From positions 1 through 46,208 of the IMG/VR virus record IMGVR_UViG_3300017969_000022: a stretch of DNA of 46,208 nt. One strand, 5' to 3'. The position numbers and the translations under genes were made by a program. The notes below the pieces were generated by a model. It was not told the origin of the DNA, ran no database searches, and saw nothing but the letters and a program-made list of their open reading frames with translations. Below, piece by piece: positions 25,875-37,700 of this stretch (the first letter of the stretch is position 1; each line of letters opens with the position of its first letter). Source of the stretch: a virus.

Positions 25875-27902
25875 ATGGCAAATGAAGAGCTTATAGAGCG
25901 TTTAGCCTTTACAAATAGTACTGGCACAAATTATCTTAGTCAAGCACTGGAAAATGCTTTAAATATTTTAAAGCCAGAAAATGGAGAGGTGGATTTAATC
26001 CAGGGGCCAAAAGGTGATGGAACAGAAGAAAGTATAGAACAATATAAAAAAATATTTTCGGAAATATCAGAGAATTTTTCAGATGAAAATGGATTTTCTA
26101 AATCAATTGATGAAATGAGATCATCATATCTTCCATATAGTTTTGTTGCAGAAACCACAGATTTAACTGGAGAAACAAAGTCAGTAATTGAGCTATCAGA
26201 ACAAGGCTCTGTTATGGAGTCCTATGAAAACACCTTTTTTAGGATGCTGGGATTGCCATCAGCTGAAGAGCTTGGTGATAACGAAGAACTATTTTCTGTT
26301 GATATATATGGAGAGTTTTCAAGAGTAAATAAAGATATCTACACCAGTAATTCTTTAGACGCAAGACAAGTGCCTGTAAAATATCGCGAAACATCTGTAG
26401 ATATTGAAATTTATAACCTTGCAAAAAACCCAGATCCAATTGGAACTCTTGTCGAAAATGGCTATGATGAGCAAAGCGATAAAGAAGACCAAAAGCCAAG
26501 CGAAATATTAGCCGAGGCGCTTAGAAGGCTAAAGTTATTGTACGACTTAGGGGGCTTTTACGGAGAAGAACAGGTTAGGCTTAAGAATGAATTTAAGGAT
26601 TATTTTGATCCATTTACAAACAAACAAGTTGATCCAAGTTCTGAACCAGTATATGAGGGTTTAAAAGAACAATATAATGATTTTCTAGCAAAGTTTACAG
26701 AAGAGGTCCCGGAAGGACAGGACGCAGAATTTGCAGGAACCTTTATAACATTTATCTATACAATAACAAGGCTTCTTCAGCCGTCCTTTACCGTTGAGGA
26801 GCAGGCTGCAAAAGATTTATTTTCTAATAAAATATTAGGACTTAGCGCAGATAATATTACAAATCTTCATGAAAAAACAAACTTTTGGAGATTCTGTAAC
26901 TTGTTATTTCCACCTATTCAAGATGAACGGATTGGTTATTGTATAAATGAGCCAAGGAAAATGGTGGCCGAACCATTTTTGCCAGAGACTATGCGCACAG
27001 TTAATCAATACAAAATGAAATCTAGCTTGCTTGAAGCTATAATAAGAATAAGGCTTGACGTAGTTACTGGTGACTCAGAGCTTAATCCTTCTGACTTTTC
27101 AAGGCCTGGTATTTCACTTGGAGACAATCCGAATGGAATGAGATATAATGATGTAAAAGAAAATTTTGGAGTCCTTGAGGCTTATTTAATAACAAGGCTG
27201 TTTAATTCATTTTCGGGAATAGCATCATTTACAAAAGATCAAATAAAAGAATTACTTATACAACAAACAAATACTTCAGTTATTCCAAGGAAAAATACTG
27301 AAGAGAGTGATGATAGCCCTATCGATCCAGAAAAGACTACAGATAAAGAGACTGATGAACAAAAAAGATTAAAAGCGATACAGATAATAGACGATTCGAT
27401 GTTGCTTTTGCTTGGGGGAAATGATTTAAATGAAGCTTTAGATTTTCAGGAAAATGTGGCAAGAAGTTCTGGCGTTATAAACGCTCACTTCATGGGATCA
27501 ATTACATCTGCTGCATCGTATCCATCTAAATGGGCATCAAAGAAGTTAGAGGAAATTAAAAATAAGGATTTAGATGATCAGCAGGGACCGGGCGGCCTTG
27601 GCACTGCAAGGGTTGATAAAACCATGGGAAGAGCTAGGGGGGTTGGCATTATTGATATAATGTCTTACATACTAGCCATGTTTACTGTTGAGGAAGATGT
27701 TTTAATAGGCTTGTTAAATGAGAAACAATTTCAATATTTGAAAGATGAATTTCCCAAGAATTATTTTAAGGGATATACCAAGAAGCCCCTGGCTGCATCC
27801 ATAAATAAGCTGGCCGAAACTGCATATGAATCTTATGAGCTATTTAGGTCAATTCTATCTGAGGACGAGAAGAGGCCAGGATTATTTGTTTATAACGATT
27901 AA
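25875..27902 (+). CDS. Hypothetical baseplate-region protein, 675 aa
   Basis: Not recognised. It starts three bases after the giant gene, with GGAG (25862-25865) lying in that gene's last codons, so it is co-translated with it. The protein is mostly alpha-helical and acidic. It has a compact aromatic-rich stretch at about residues 330-385 (NLHEKTNFWRFCNLLFPPIQ, then CINEPRKMVAEPFLPETMRT). An acidic low-complexity linker at about 475-500 (EESDDSPIDPEKTTDKETDE) precedes a C-terminal helical domain (IQIIDDSMLLLLGGNDLNEA; GIIDIMSYILAMFTVEEDVL). There is no signal peptide or clear membrane helix. Its fixed place between the giant protein and gp25 suggests a partner or assembly factor of the giant protein, or a wedge/hub adaptor. 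No biochemical role can be assigned. Confidence 0.7.
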   Translation: MANEELIERLAFTNSTGTNYLSQALENALNILKPENGEVDLIQGPKGDGTEESIEQYKKIFSEISENFSDENGFSKSIDEMRSSYLPYSFVAETTDLTGETKSVIELSEQGSVMESYENTFFRMLGLPSAEELGDNEELFSVDIYGEFSRVNKDIYTSNSLDARQVPVKYRETSVDIEIYNLAKNPDPIGTLVENGYDEQSDKEDQKPSEILAEALRRLKLLYDLGGFYGEEQVRLKNEFKDYFDPFTNKQVDPSSEPVYEGLKEQYNDFLAKFTEEVPEGQDAEFAGTFITFIYTITRLLQPSFTVEEQAAKDLFSNKILGLSADNITNLHEKTNFWRFCNLLFPPIQDERIGYCINEPRKMVAEPFLPETMRTVNQYKMKSSLLEAIIRIRLDVVTGDSELNPSDFSRPGISLGDNPNGMRYNDVKENFGVLEAYLITRLFNSFSGIASFTKDQIKELLIQQTNTSVIPRKNTEESDDSPIDPEKTTDKETDEQKRLKAIQIIDDSMLLLLGGNDLNEALDFQENVARSSGVINAHFMGSITSAASYPSKWASKKLEEIKNKDLDDQQGPGGLGTARVDKTMGRARGVGIIDIMSYILAMFTVEEDVLIGLLNEKQFQYLKDEFPKNYFKGYTKKPLAASINKLAETAYESYELFRSILSEDEKRPGLFVYND

Positions 27903-27961
27903 AAAAATCAAATAGTCTTTCTATTATTTTTATAGTAAAAAAGAGAACTTAGGAGTAATAG

Positions 27962-28393
27962 ATGTCTTTTGATTTAAAAATAAAAAATGGAGACATATCT
28001 CTTAATAATGATGGCTCTATGACAACTGTTGTAGGGAATGGGAAGCTGCGCCAAGATATTTTAAAAATATTGCTAACTGACCTTGGAAGCAATAAGTATC
28101 ATAAAAGATATGGCAGCTATATTGGAAAATTAAACATAGGAGATGTTGCTGATGCTAGAATAATCAGTCTTGATCTTGAAAAGTCTGCTAGAAATGCAAT
28201 TAAAAACTTAATGGCACTTCAGAGGGCTCAGTCAAGACGACAGGACCTCAGCCCTGGCGAAATAATCATAGATATAAATGACGTAACGGTAGAAAGAGAT
28301 GAATTAGATCCAAGATTGTATAATATAAGCGTATCAGTAATGACAAGAGAAATAACAGACTTAGCAACGTCTTTGTCCATAAGGATTGCTTAG
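27962..28393 (+). CDS. Baseplate wedge protein, gp25-like
   Basis: 143 residues; AGGAG (27951-27955) six bases before the ATG. It matches the small gp25/XkdS/lysozyme-like wedge family in length and pattern: FDLKIKNGDISLNNDGSMTT, then VVGNGKLRQDILKILLTDLG, the RYGSYIGKLNIGD turn and the C-terminal strand pair IIIDINDVTVERDELDPRLY with NISVSVMTREI. In T4 and in T6SS (TssE) this protein bolts wedge components around the hub and starts sheath assembly. It is immediately followed by the J/gp6-like gene, the classic gp25-gp6 order; the next gene's AGGAG overlaps this gene's stop codon. Despite the family name it is not expected to be an enzyme. Confidence 0.85.
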   Translation: MSFDLKIKNGDISLNNDGSMTTVVGNGKLRQDILKILLTDLGSNKYHKRYGSYIGKLNIGDVADARIISLDLEKSARNAIKNLMALQRAQSRRQDLSPGEIIIDINDVTVERDELDPRLYNISVSVMTREITDLATSLSIRIA

Positions 28394-28401
28394 GAGTAGT
28401 A

Positions 28402-31400
28402 ATGGCAACTTTTAGATCTTTCAGCGAAATAGTATCATCAATGATCCAGAGGCTTAGTTTATCTCAACCAAACCTAGATACAAAGCCCGGGACTGTTTCG
28501 AGGGATCTTTTTGTAGACCCAGTTGCAGATCAAATATCTAAGTTATATTCTACAATTTCTTTAGTATCTGAAAGACAGTCTCTAGCAACAACTGCTGGGG
28601 CGGATCTGGACAGACTAGCTTCTAATTTCGGCGTGTCTAGAAATACTGGATCTTCGGCCAGTGGGATTGTAATTTTTGCCTCTAATAATTTGGCTGCCGA
28701 TATTTCAATACCAAACGGAACAATTGTTACTGCCAGAAATGGCGCATCTTTTAGAACTGTCGGCAATTTTGTGATGGCTTCTGCTGACAAAAACAGGTTT
28801 GCTGCAAACGCCAGCAGGCTAAGGAGGGCGCTAAATGTCGCTGGTTTAAATAGCGCATACGCAATTGAAGTTCCAATACAGGCCGAGAGACCAGGGTCTA
28901 CAGGCAACGTATCTTCGCTACAAATTGTAACATCTAATTTGCAGGCCACTGTATCTGTTATAAATCTTGTTGCAACAACTGGCGGTACGAATCGCGAAAC
29001 AGACGCATCATTTAGGGCTAGAATTTTATCTGTATTTAGTGGGGCAAATATAGGCACCTCTCTTGGTTATAGAAATGCCTTACTTGGCGTTGAGGGAGTT
29101 GTGGATGCGCTTGTCGTTGAGCCTGGCAACTCACTGATGCTTAGAGATGGGACTGAAACTATTTCCTTAGACGACGGTACAAGCAGGATATTAAGCTCTG
29201 GAACCGGCGGAAAGGTTGATATATACATATTGGGCCGCAAAGTTGAGCCCATTTCCGAATCTTATATTTTTTCAGATTTTTCAGGATCTGGAGATATAAG
29301 CGATGAAAGAAATGACTTTATTCTAGGCCAAGGCAATCAAGATAGAACTAGAACATCTGAAGAAAGAAGGGTTTTAGCCTTTCAAAATGGAGTCCTTCCC
29401 GCTCAGCCGATTGACTCGGTAATATCTGTTGTAGGAAGCCTGTCTGGCCCATTAACTCAGGCGTTCATAGATAATTCCGGTATAAAGCGCGGAAACTTTG
29501 AGCTTGAGAAGGACTTTAACCCAGATACTGGAGGAAGCCCATTTGGTTTTGATAAACTTCATTATATATCAAATATTAAAACAGTTATTGCTGAGCCAAT
29601 AACCAAAGGAGATTCCTTCTCCCTTGATATACCATCTTTTACTGATATAGAAAATTTAAATGGAGTTTACTCTAACAGGTCAGAGATTGCCGAAAATTCC
29701 AGCGTAAGCACTGCAGGCTCTAATTTCATAAGGCTAAAGCACACTCCCATTGTAAGGGTTACGAGTGTCCAAAACAAAACAACTGGCGAGACCTATTCCG
29801 TTATAGATCAAAATCTAGGAGATGATAATCTAAATCATACTGGTTTAATTGAAATTAGCGGACGCTCTCTACCGAGTGCATCAAATATTCTTAGTGTAAA
29901 CTATACGTGGAGACAGTACTACGATAAGAATATTGATTTTTCAGGCGGAGATGAGTATCAGTTCAAGGATCCAAGTGCTAGCGATGTTATAGACTGGAGT
30001 CAAACAGGTGGGATATTCGTTGAGGAGTCTTTGATTACAAGGTCAGAAGACGATATAAACTATGAAGTAGAAGTTGCTTATGATATAAATAAAGTTATCT
30101 CTGTATATTCACAATCAATAGTTGAAACATCTCTTGAGTCAATAACTAGACCTGACGGCACCACTTCTGTCGGAATAAGCTTATCATTAGATGAGGAAAT
30201 AATATCAAATATTATTTCAGTAAGAAGAAAAAGTGATTACCTAGAGCTTTACAATACGGAAGAGGCAGATGGGGAATTCTTATCTAGAGAGGTATATCTG
30301 CCGACCGATTCTAATGGGCAAATCGCAGACGACGTTATTCTTTACTACAATAAAGTAGAGTTATTTGATTTGGAGTCTACAGATGGATCTCATTATGGTA
30401 ATAAGATAGTTTTACCCTCAGATGGCATACTTGAAGCAGAAAACCTAACTGAGTTCGTAGACTCAGCGCTACTAGCTGAGGATCCAGTTTATGTTACATA
30501 TGTTTATGATAATACAACAATCCATCCATCAGCGCCACTATCTGATCTGCCGATTCTTGGCGATGAGACAAACTTTTTATCAAGCCTTTCTGGCAACGGA
30601 TCTACAAGTTCTGCTCAACCTATATTCTTTGATAAAGCTAGCTCATTTTCCTCCAATCCAGTAACAAGGTTCGGACCAACGCACCTATCTGTTTCTGTCT
30701 CAGGCATTTCATCACCTGGAAAGATAAAGATATTAGGAACTTCTTTAAATACATATTCGTTAGAAATAGAGGCTGGCGTAAGTATAACTGGAAATATAGT
30801 TAATTTAGAGTCAGAAATAAAAACAGCTCTAGATTTAGACGCTCTAAATGACGATATAGGGATAGCCAAAATATTCTCAGTATCAAAACTTGATAGCAAT
30901 GGTGATGAGAGCGATACCTTTAGCAAGGTCGGACATGGGCTGTCAAATATAGAGTTTACGACTGGAACTGCCACGCTAGACACGGCCCTAAGTAACTATG
31001 AATTTACGATTCCCTCTAATGATACCAATAATAGTATTGAGCTTTCCTCCTCCGATAAGATTAGGATCGAACTATGTATTTATAATAGAAGTGAATCAGA
31101 AGAGTTATTCTTCAGTGCCCCGGCGGTTAGGACTTCTTCGAATAGATATGGATTAATCTCAAGCATATCTGTTTCATCTGGATTTAGAGATAGTGTAGGC
31201 GGTCTATCGGGCAGCTTGATTCTATCAGCTTTAAACCAGCCAAACTTATCTGATCAATACTTTATAGATTATGATTTTATTTCTCCAAAAGAAGGCGAAA
31301 GAATAACGATATCGTATAATATAAACAAGCTTATATTAGATTCAACAACTGAAATAGAAAGAGTAAGGCCTATTACTGCGGATGTTCTCGTAAAAGAAGC

Positions 31401-31722
31401 AGAAAAGATTTTAGTAGATGTCTCTGGAACAATTTTGATAAATGATGATGCCATAGGAAACACGGATAGCATTGTAGAAGGGGTAGCAAATGCTGTAACA
31501 AATCTGCTATCGACTACATCACTTGGCGGTACTATAGATTATTCTGATGTAATTTCAGTTGCTGCAGCACAAAGCGGAGTAGATTCAGTTAATATATCAA
31601 TATTTAATGAAACAGAGTTAGCTGGAAGAAGACCCTTTGTAAGGGCTCTTGATAATCAATATATTTCTCCTGGAGTAATATCTTTTGAGGCAGTGTCAAG
31701 AAACAAGTTTAGAATTAACTAG
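28402..31722 (+). CDS. Baseplate wedge protein, J/gp6-like, with a ~700-residue insertion
   Basis: 1106 residues. The first about 255 are a clear baseplate-J pattern: KPGTVSRDLFVDPVADQISK, then ATTAGADLDRLASNFGVSRN, VPIQAERPGSTGNVSSLQIV and the diagnostic GGTNRETDASFRARI followed by GTSLGYRNALLGVEGVVDAL. The matching C-terminal part of J proteins only returns at about residue 985 (RVRPITADVLVKEAEKILVD) and continues to the end (LGGTIDYSDVISVAAAQSGV). In usual J proteins of 300-400 residues, or T4 gp6 (660), these parts are close together. Here about 700 residues of beta-rich, Ser/Asp-rich modules are inserted. The conserved parts build the hexameric wedge ring that triggers sheath contraction; the insertion probably projects outward. 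ATG is preceded by AGGAG. The next gene starts eight bases after the stop. Confidence 0.85.
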   Translation: MATFRSFSEIVSSMIQRLSLSQPNLDTKPGTVSRDLFVDPVADQISKLYSTISLVSERQSLATTAGADLDRLASNFGVSRNTGSSASGIVIFASNNLAADISIPNGTIVTARNGASFRTVGNFVMASADKNRFAANASRLRRALNVAGLNSAYAIEVPIQAERPGSTGNVSSLQIVTSNLQATVSVINLVATTGGTNRETDASFRARILSVFSGANIGTSLGYRNALLGVEGVVDALVVEPGNSLMLRDGTETISLDDGTSRILSSGTGGKVDIYILGRKVEPISESYIFSDFSGSGDISDERNDFILGQGNQDRTRTSEERRVLAFQNGVLPAQPIDSVISVVGSLSGPLTQAFIDNSGIKRGNFELEKDFNPDTGGSPFGFDKLHYISNIKTVIAEPITKGDSFSLDIPSFTDIENLNGVYSNRSEIAENSSVSTAGSNFIRLKHTPIVRVTSVQNKTTGETYSVIDQNLGDDNLNHTGLIEISGRSLPSASNILSVNYTWRQYYDKNIDFSGGDEYQFKDPSASDVIDWSQTGGIFVEESLITRSEDDINYEVEVAYDINKVISVYSQSIVETSLESITRPDGTTSVGISLSLDEEIISNIISVRRKSDYLELYNTEEADGEFLSREVYLPTDSNGQIADDVILYYNKVELFDLESTDGSHYGNKIVLPSDGILEAENLTEFVDSALLAEDPVYVTYVYDNTTIHPSAPLSDLPILGDETNFLSSLSGNGSTSSAQPIFFDKASSFSSNPVTRFGPTHLSVSVSGISSPGKIKILGTSLNTYSLEIEAGVSITGNIVNLESEIKTALDLDALNDDIGIAKIFSVSKLDSNGDESDTFSKVGHGLSNIEFTTGTATLDTALSNYEFTIPSNDTNNSIELSSSDKIRIELCIYNRSESEELFFSAPAVRTSSNRYGLISSISVSSGFRDSVGGLSGSLILSALNQPNLSDQYFIDYDFISPKEGERITISYNINKLILDSTTEIERVRPITADVLVKEAEKILVDVSGTILINDDAIGNTDSIVEGVANAVTNLLSTTSLGGTIDYSDVISVAAAQSGVDSVNISIFNETELAGRRPFVRALDNQYISPGVISFEAVSRNKFRIN

Positions 31723-31730
31723 GATAAATA

Positions 31731-34700
31731 ATGCTTAGACCGATATCGTTTTCTGCAATTTCAAGCACAGAATTAAAAGTAACTTTCAATAAAAATCTTA
31801 GCGATCTACTTACTAAAGATAATTTTTCAATAGACTCTATAGATGGAAGTTCGGAAGGGCTTGAAATAATTAGCGTTATAGTAGATGCCAATGTCGCTAA
31901 GCTAAAAACTCGACCGCAAACCTCTGGCAACTACTATCTGTTAAATTTGCTCGACTCGGACGAGATTAAATTTAAATCAAAAGATGGAATAGGCCTTGTA
32001 AATGACGATGTTTCTAGACAGCTTTACTTTGTTGGAATAAGCAACAGAAATCCAGTAAAAGACAGAATATATCAGGTTGTTCCCAGTATTTATTCTTTGC
32101 AGAATACAAATATTGCCAAAATTATTGAATCGCAGGCTGATGAGATTTACAAGGCACAGAAAAATATTGGCGAAGTCTTATCTGATAATTATATAAAGCA
32201 AACAGTGGTGGATGAGTTAAGGACTAGGGCATCCGGAGCAACCGACAGGCTGGCAAATGAAAATGCTTACTCTGTAGATAGGGTGTCTAGAAACCCAGAG
32301 GGAGACCTTCTGAGGTTTAAGTCCCTGCAATACAACCAAAACTCTGAGATTCCTGGTAATGATTTCTTTCCGAATTACCCAGTTTCCCTGCAAGAGGAAT
32401 ATGTTGTTTCTGAGGAAGTATCTATATTTTCTGAAGAAAATTCGTTCAAAAATTTTGTATTAACGCTAGCTAACGATAATATAATCGCAGTAAAAGAAAT
32501 TATACACATTAGGCCTGATGATCAGCCGGATTGTGATGGAAATATTGGAACAAAATATAGATTAGATATATACAAATATTCTATTTCTGAAAATAAATAT
32601 GATCCATATTTTGCTTTTAAAAATATAAATCTTGATTCAAATCAGGTTGAGCTTTCTCAGTTTGGAAATATAAAAAAACCAAAATTTAATGATAAATTTT
32701 TAGTTTCTTATGTTTATAAAGAAAGATCACTAAATGTTTCTGAAGATACTATTTCTATATTTAATATAGTTGATATTAAAAATGAAAATATACCAACTAA
32801 TTCAACTAGATTTTTCTTAAAAAATGCCCCAATAGTTGACAGTGATGGTGAAATAGCAGAGCTTAATGAGGTTGTTTTCTCAACGAATGAAAATGCAGTT
32901 GAAGAAAGTAGCCCATTTAAAAAGGAGATAGCCTTTAGCTCTTCAAAGTTACCTTCTGAAGTTGGCGAATATACCATAAACTACTCAACTGGCGAGGTAA
33001 TTGTTGCCGGCGCAACGTTCGTTGGCGAGGGAACCGGAAGAGTTGCATATACTGCTTCCTATTCTTATAAAAATATATTTACAAATAATTTAGATTACTA
33101 TGTTGAAAATAATGATGTCGTTGCAACGCCAAAAAGAGCGCTTTTAGAAAGCGAAGTAGAAGTAGAATTCGGTTATGAAACCATTCTAGTCAAAGATGTG
33201 GACTATAAGGCGGACTGTCACGTAGAGGTAGTAAATGAGCAGGTTAAAAATGACTTAGTGTCGTCATTTGTTGTTAAGGCCAAAAAGTATCCGGTTACTA
33301 AGGTCTTTAAAATATTCAATCAGACTACTGGCGAAATTTACCAGCCATTATTTTTTAATAAGACAGATATACAGTTTTCTGGGAAAAGATCTCCGGAAAT
33401 AAAAGATGATTATGAATTTGCAAATTTTGCAGCAAAAGATAACGAAGAGCTGGTTCCAACAGGCTCATTTGTTGCTCCATCTTTCTCGGTATCAATAGAA
33501 GAAATCCCATCTAATTCTAATATAAAGTTTTCTCCAGGTATTCCAAGTGAACTTATAAATGCGGGAACAACGACCTACTATGTAAGAAGCTTTGGTTTAA
33601 GCGGAACTGATGGCGTTGAAGATATAGAGATAAAGTTTTTTGGTGAACCTGACTCAAATGGCTTAATAACTAGCTTTGGCATATTGAGCACTGCGCAGCC
33701 GCCATCTTTGTTTGAAGACGTAACGATTGGCCCGGCCTGTTACGCTTTTGATTTGGCAAATACCATGATTATGTCAGCCGCAGAAAGCTATATTGGGTCG
33801 TTTTTAAATACATCAGCTAACTTTTCAGATAACAATCTTTTTATGGCTGAAAAATTTTATGAGCCACTTTCTTTGGCCCCAGAACTTACGCGCGTTGGCA
33901 CTGATAGTTTCCTGTCAACAATCAAATATGATGACTATGATGGTTTCGAGCAGAATGTTTCAAGGCTGAGGAGATCTGGAGAATATTGTATAGATTATGA
34001 AAATGGAAAAATTTATTTAGCAACAGATAGCTTTAACGTAGATGACTTTGGCCTTGTTTCTTATAGACATAATTCTGCAATTACAAGAAATAAAAACATT
34101 ATATCTGTAACAGAAGCTTCTAGAAAAATAAATGAATCAAATTCAGTTTATAACTCTGCAAAAATTTATGATAATATAAAAAATGATTTTGAGTCAGTAA
34201 CTGTATTGGACCTGGAAAGTTCCCTAAATCTTTGGAGTAACACTTTTGCCTTAGATTTAGATAATGAAATACAAGAAACAAATGTAATTCTTGATAATTA
34301 TACTGTAGTTTTAAACAACAACATTAGATCAATAAAGTCTGTTACAGATTACAAGTATATCTACGGTAAAAATTTAAATTATACTGGGGAATCAGATAGG
34401 ATATCTGATCTTTCATCTGAAGAAATTCTATCTAGTAGTAATTACAACATATACATACCTGGTGTTACGAAATTTACCAAGAATGTCCTAGATTTGAAAA
34501 GATACTATACTACAAAAGTTATTTCTGACGGCAATAACTATGTTATTAGAGTTTCAGATCCAAGCGCAAGCGGTATATATAGGATAATTTTTGACGCTAC
34601 TGGCGAAGAAATTTTTGATGAAAAACTAAACGTAACAAAAATTGCAAATATGGTCATAGTTAGCAATGGTACTGACGGCCTTGGCTCTTATGCCGAAATA

Positions 34701-37700
34701 AAATCTGGTCCAAATTTATCATTGATAGATTCAGATAATGACTTTTTATTAGATTCTAATGGATCTAGATTTAAAATCATAAGCGCTGACGACTTTTTAT
34801 CAAGAATTTATTATGAATCTCCAGCAGTTAATGCTGTTGATAAGCTAGCGCCAGAGCTTGGCTCAGCAGAAGTAATAAATAAGGTTTCGCTTGAATATAA
34901 TAGCTCGGGAATTATAATTACAATACCTGATGATTCATTTTTATCTAATGGTGATTTAGTAACTGTAGAGTATACCACAAGCAATACTCCGGCTATTGGA
35001 ACAAAAGTTGCTGTTGATTATAGCTATGGCTCATTATATTTGGCATACAAATATTTATATGATGATATCTATATATCTTATGAATATGGTGATAATGAAA
35101 TAGACTGGTCGATCAATAACTCTATGGAAGAGGGTGAAGATTATTATGTATCATATAAATATGGCGCCCTCAGAGATGCTTTAAAAGATAACTTTGGCAT
35201 TCTTACAAAAATACCTTTCTTTCAGAATTTTTCTCTGACCACCGATAGAGAGGTTTACCGAAACGCTTTAAGTGGAACAATTGAATCTTTCACAACAGGT
35301 CCGACTAAAGCATCATTTGAAAATCTAATAGAATCATTTACTGATATGACTCCAGAGATAACGGAAACAGCATTCAATACGTGGATTCTTGGGAGAAACT
35401 ATCTTGATCCAGAAAAGGTAGTAGCCGATGGTGTCTTAAAATTTGCTTCATCAAAGCACAATGATGGAGTGCTGATAGAAGATGACTTGGTTATAACTAC
35501 TCCATCTTTATCTAATATAAATTTAAGTGAAGGTACTATATCAGCTTGGCTTACACCTGGCTGGAATGGGATTGATAATGACGCAGAGATAGAGGTCGAG
35601 CTAGACAATATTGGTGAAAAGATTTACGAGTATCTAGACGGCCAAAGTCCATTCGATTTCAATTCAAACTTTAGATTATTTGCAGAAAAGGATAATTTTA
35701 ATTTAATTGATAGCTCAAGGGGCGGGATTACAGCAAATAATAAAAGAATATATGTTTTAAATGATGAAGAAAAAACCGAGCTAACATCTTATTTGCTATG
35801 CAAAGAAGATAGCATGCTTGATAGAGTGACTGATACAAGCTTGGAGTTAAACTTCAATTTTAATTCATTTTATAAAAATGATTCTTTTGATTTTATTAAG
35901 TCATTTGATAATTCACTAGAAAGTTTTGGAAAATATGGAAGCAATGTAAATGCTTCAGCTCTTTCTGAATTTTCAATTGGGGCTATATTATTTGATGATA
36001 AAAATAAGCTTTTAACAACAATCCTTTCTCTAAAGCCTCTCCTTGTAAACAACTATGAGTTAGCAACTTTTATTGTTGATGATATTGACATTTCTAAAAA
36101 TGAGTTTAGCAAATATAATAGATTGCATAAAACTGCCCTATGTTCTTGCGCTATAAAAGATTCTATTGATTCATTATCATTGTTTAGAGATAAGGAATAT
36201 AACTCTGTTACTGTTTCCTTTGATAATATAATAAGTATGTCTCTTGTCATTGATAACAATATAGTTGCAGATTCTAATGCTGAATCGTTTGTTTTTATCG
36301 ATGAGTCTAACCGGGTGTTTAAGCTTGTCGCCTTTTTGAATGCAGATGGTGAGCCTGTTTATGATGGTATTCCAGACGAGATAAGCGGCATTGTTGTAGA
36401 GAGAATTCCGGTAAATCATCCAGAGATTTCATCAATGGGTTCTGAGGCTATAAATCAAATTAATCCTAGCGGAGTTTGTGTTCTGGCATATGGAACTGCC
36501 ACCATTCTTACTAAATCGGACAGTGCTTCAAAAGCTATATTTGATTATAAAGAAAAAAGCTTTATTGTAAATCTTTTTGACAACATATCTATGTCTGTAA
36601 TCAGAAGGCCATGCGATAATATTGTAAATATCAATTTAAATAATGAAAAGATAAATATATTTTATACAGATCTAATTGATTCATCTAATGGGTCTTTTTA
36701 TTCGGATTTTAATTTAAATATAATAGAAAAAGATTTAAGTACAGATAATTTTGGGTCATTCTCTATAGGTTGTATACAAGATAATATAAATTCCGAAATA
36801 AATATAACAAAAATTGTTTATAAATTACAAAATAGATTTAGTTTATCCGATATATACATTGGCAAAAATGCTTTATCTCCAAGAAAAAATCCTTTTAAAA
36901 TAAATAGGGATAGTTTTTACCCGATAAACTCTTCTCCATACAATATTGCGGGTGATGAAGGCATCTTTATATGGTATGACGAACTTTGCGAATCAGAGCT
37001 TTCAAGCGATGCTGGACAGTGGATTTTCCGAAGTAAAATAGCCGAAACAAAAAACGTACCAATAGACGTAGCTGTCAATGGCGAAGAATATGAGTTTATA
37101 TATGACTTAGTTCCGCTAGATTACAACCTAACCGGAAGGCTTATAACAGATGGTGAATTTTCATCAGTTAATAGATCTCACAGAAAAGAAGATTCAAGCT
37201 GTGATAACGGGCTTATATGCTCGTCATCCTTCAGATATTGTGGAAATGGCAAGCTTGATGAAGCTGGTTGGCTAAAGATAAACGAAACAAGCTCTGACCT
37301 TATAAACACATTACTTGGCGGATCTGAAAACGACAGGGGAGGGTGGGCAAAAACAACAGACTTTAGTACATCCAATTTGTCTGGCATCTATAGCATGGGA
37401 CCTTCCATATTCTCAGAGGAATTTAGTGGAGAAAACTCTGTTTACACAAGAATGCCATGTCCAGGCGGCAACTACTCTGTATCAATAGACTTTAGGGTTG
37501 ATTATTTTTCAGAAACAAATCTCGGAGAGTTTAACGGTGAAATATCTGGAAAAATAGTCGGCATAACCCCTCTTCACATCTTTGATGGCGACTTAAACAT
37601 CAAGTTAATGCTTGGCGTAACAAACGCTAATCAAAACGTTATTCTGGTCAGAGATATGCAGACACTAGAAATTATAGACATAGCTTATTTTGACTGGCAA

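Noticed and set aside
27903-27961. Hairpin/terminator in the 59-base gap before the gp25-like gene
   Set aside because: Only a 5-bp AATAG/CTATT stem is possible; apart from the AGGAG ribosome-binding site I see nothing convincing in this gap.
28530-29057. 175-residue open frame on the - strand
   Set aside because: It lies entirely within the strongly supported J-like domain, has no ribosome-binding site, and its composition is that of a complementary-strand shadow.
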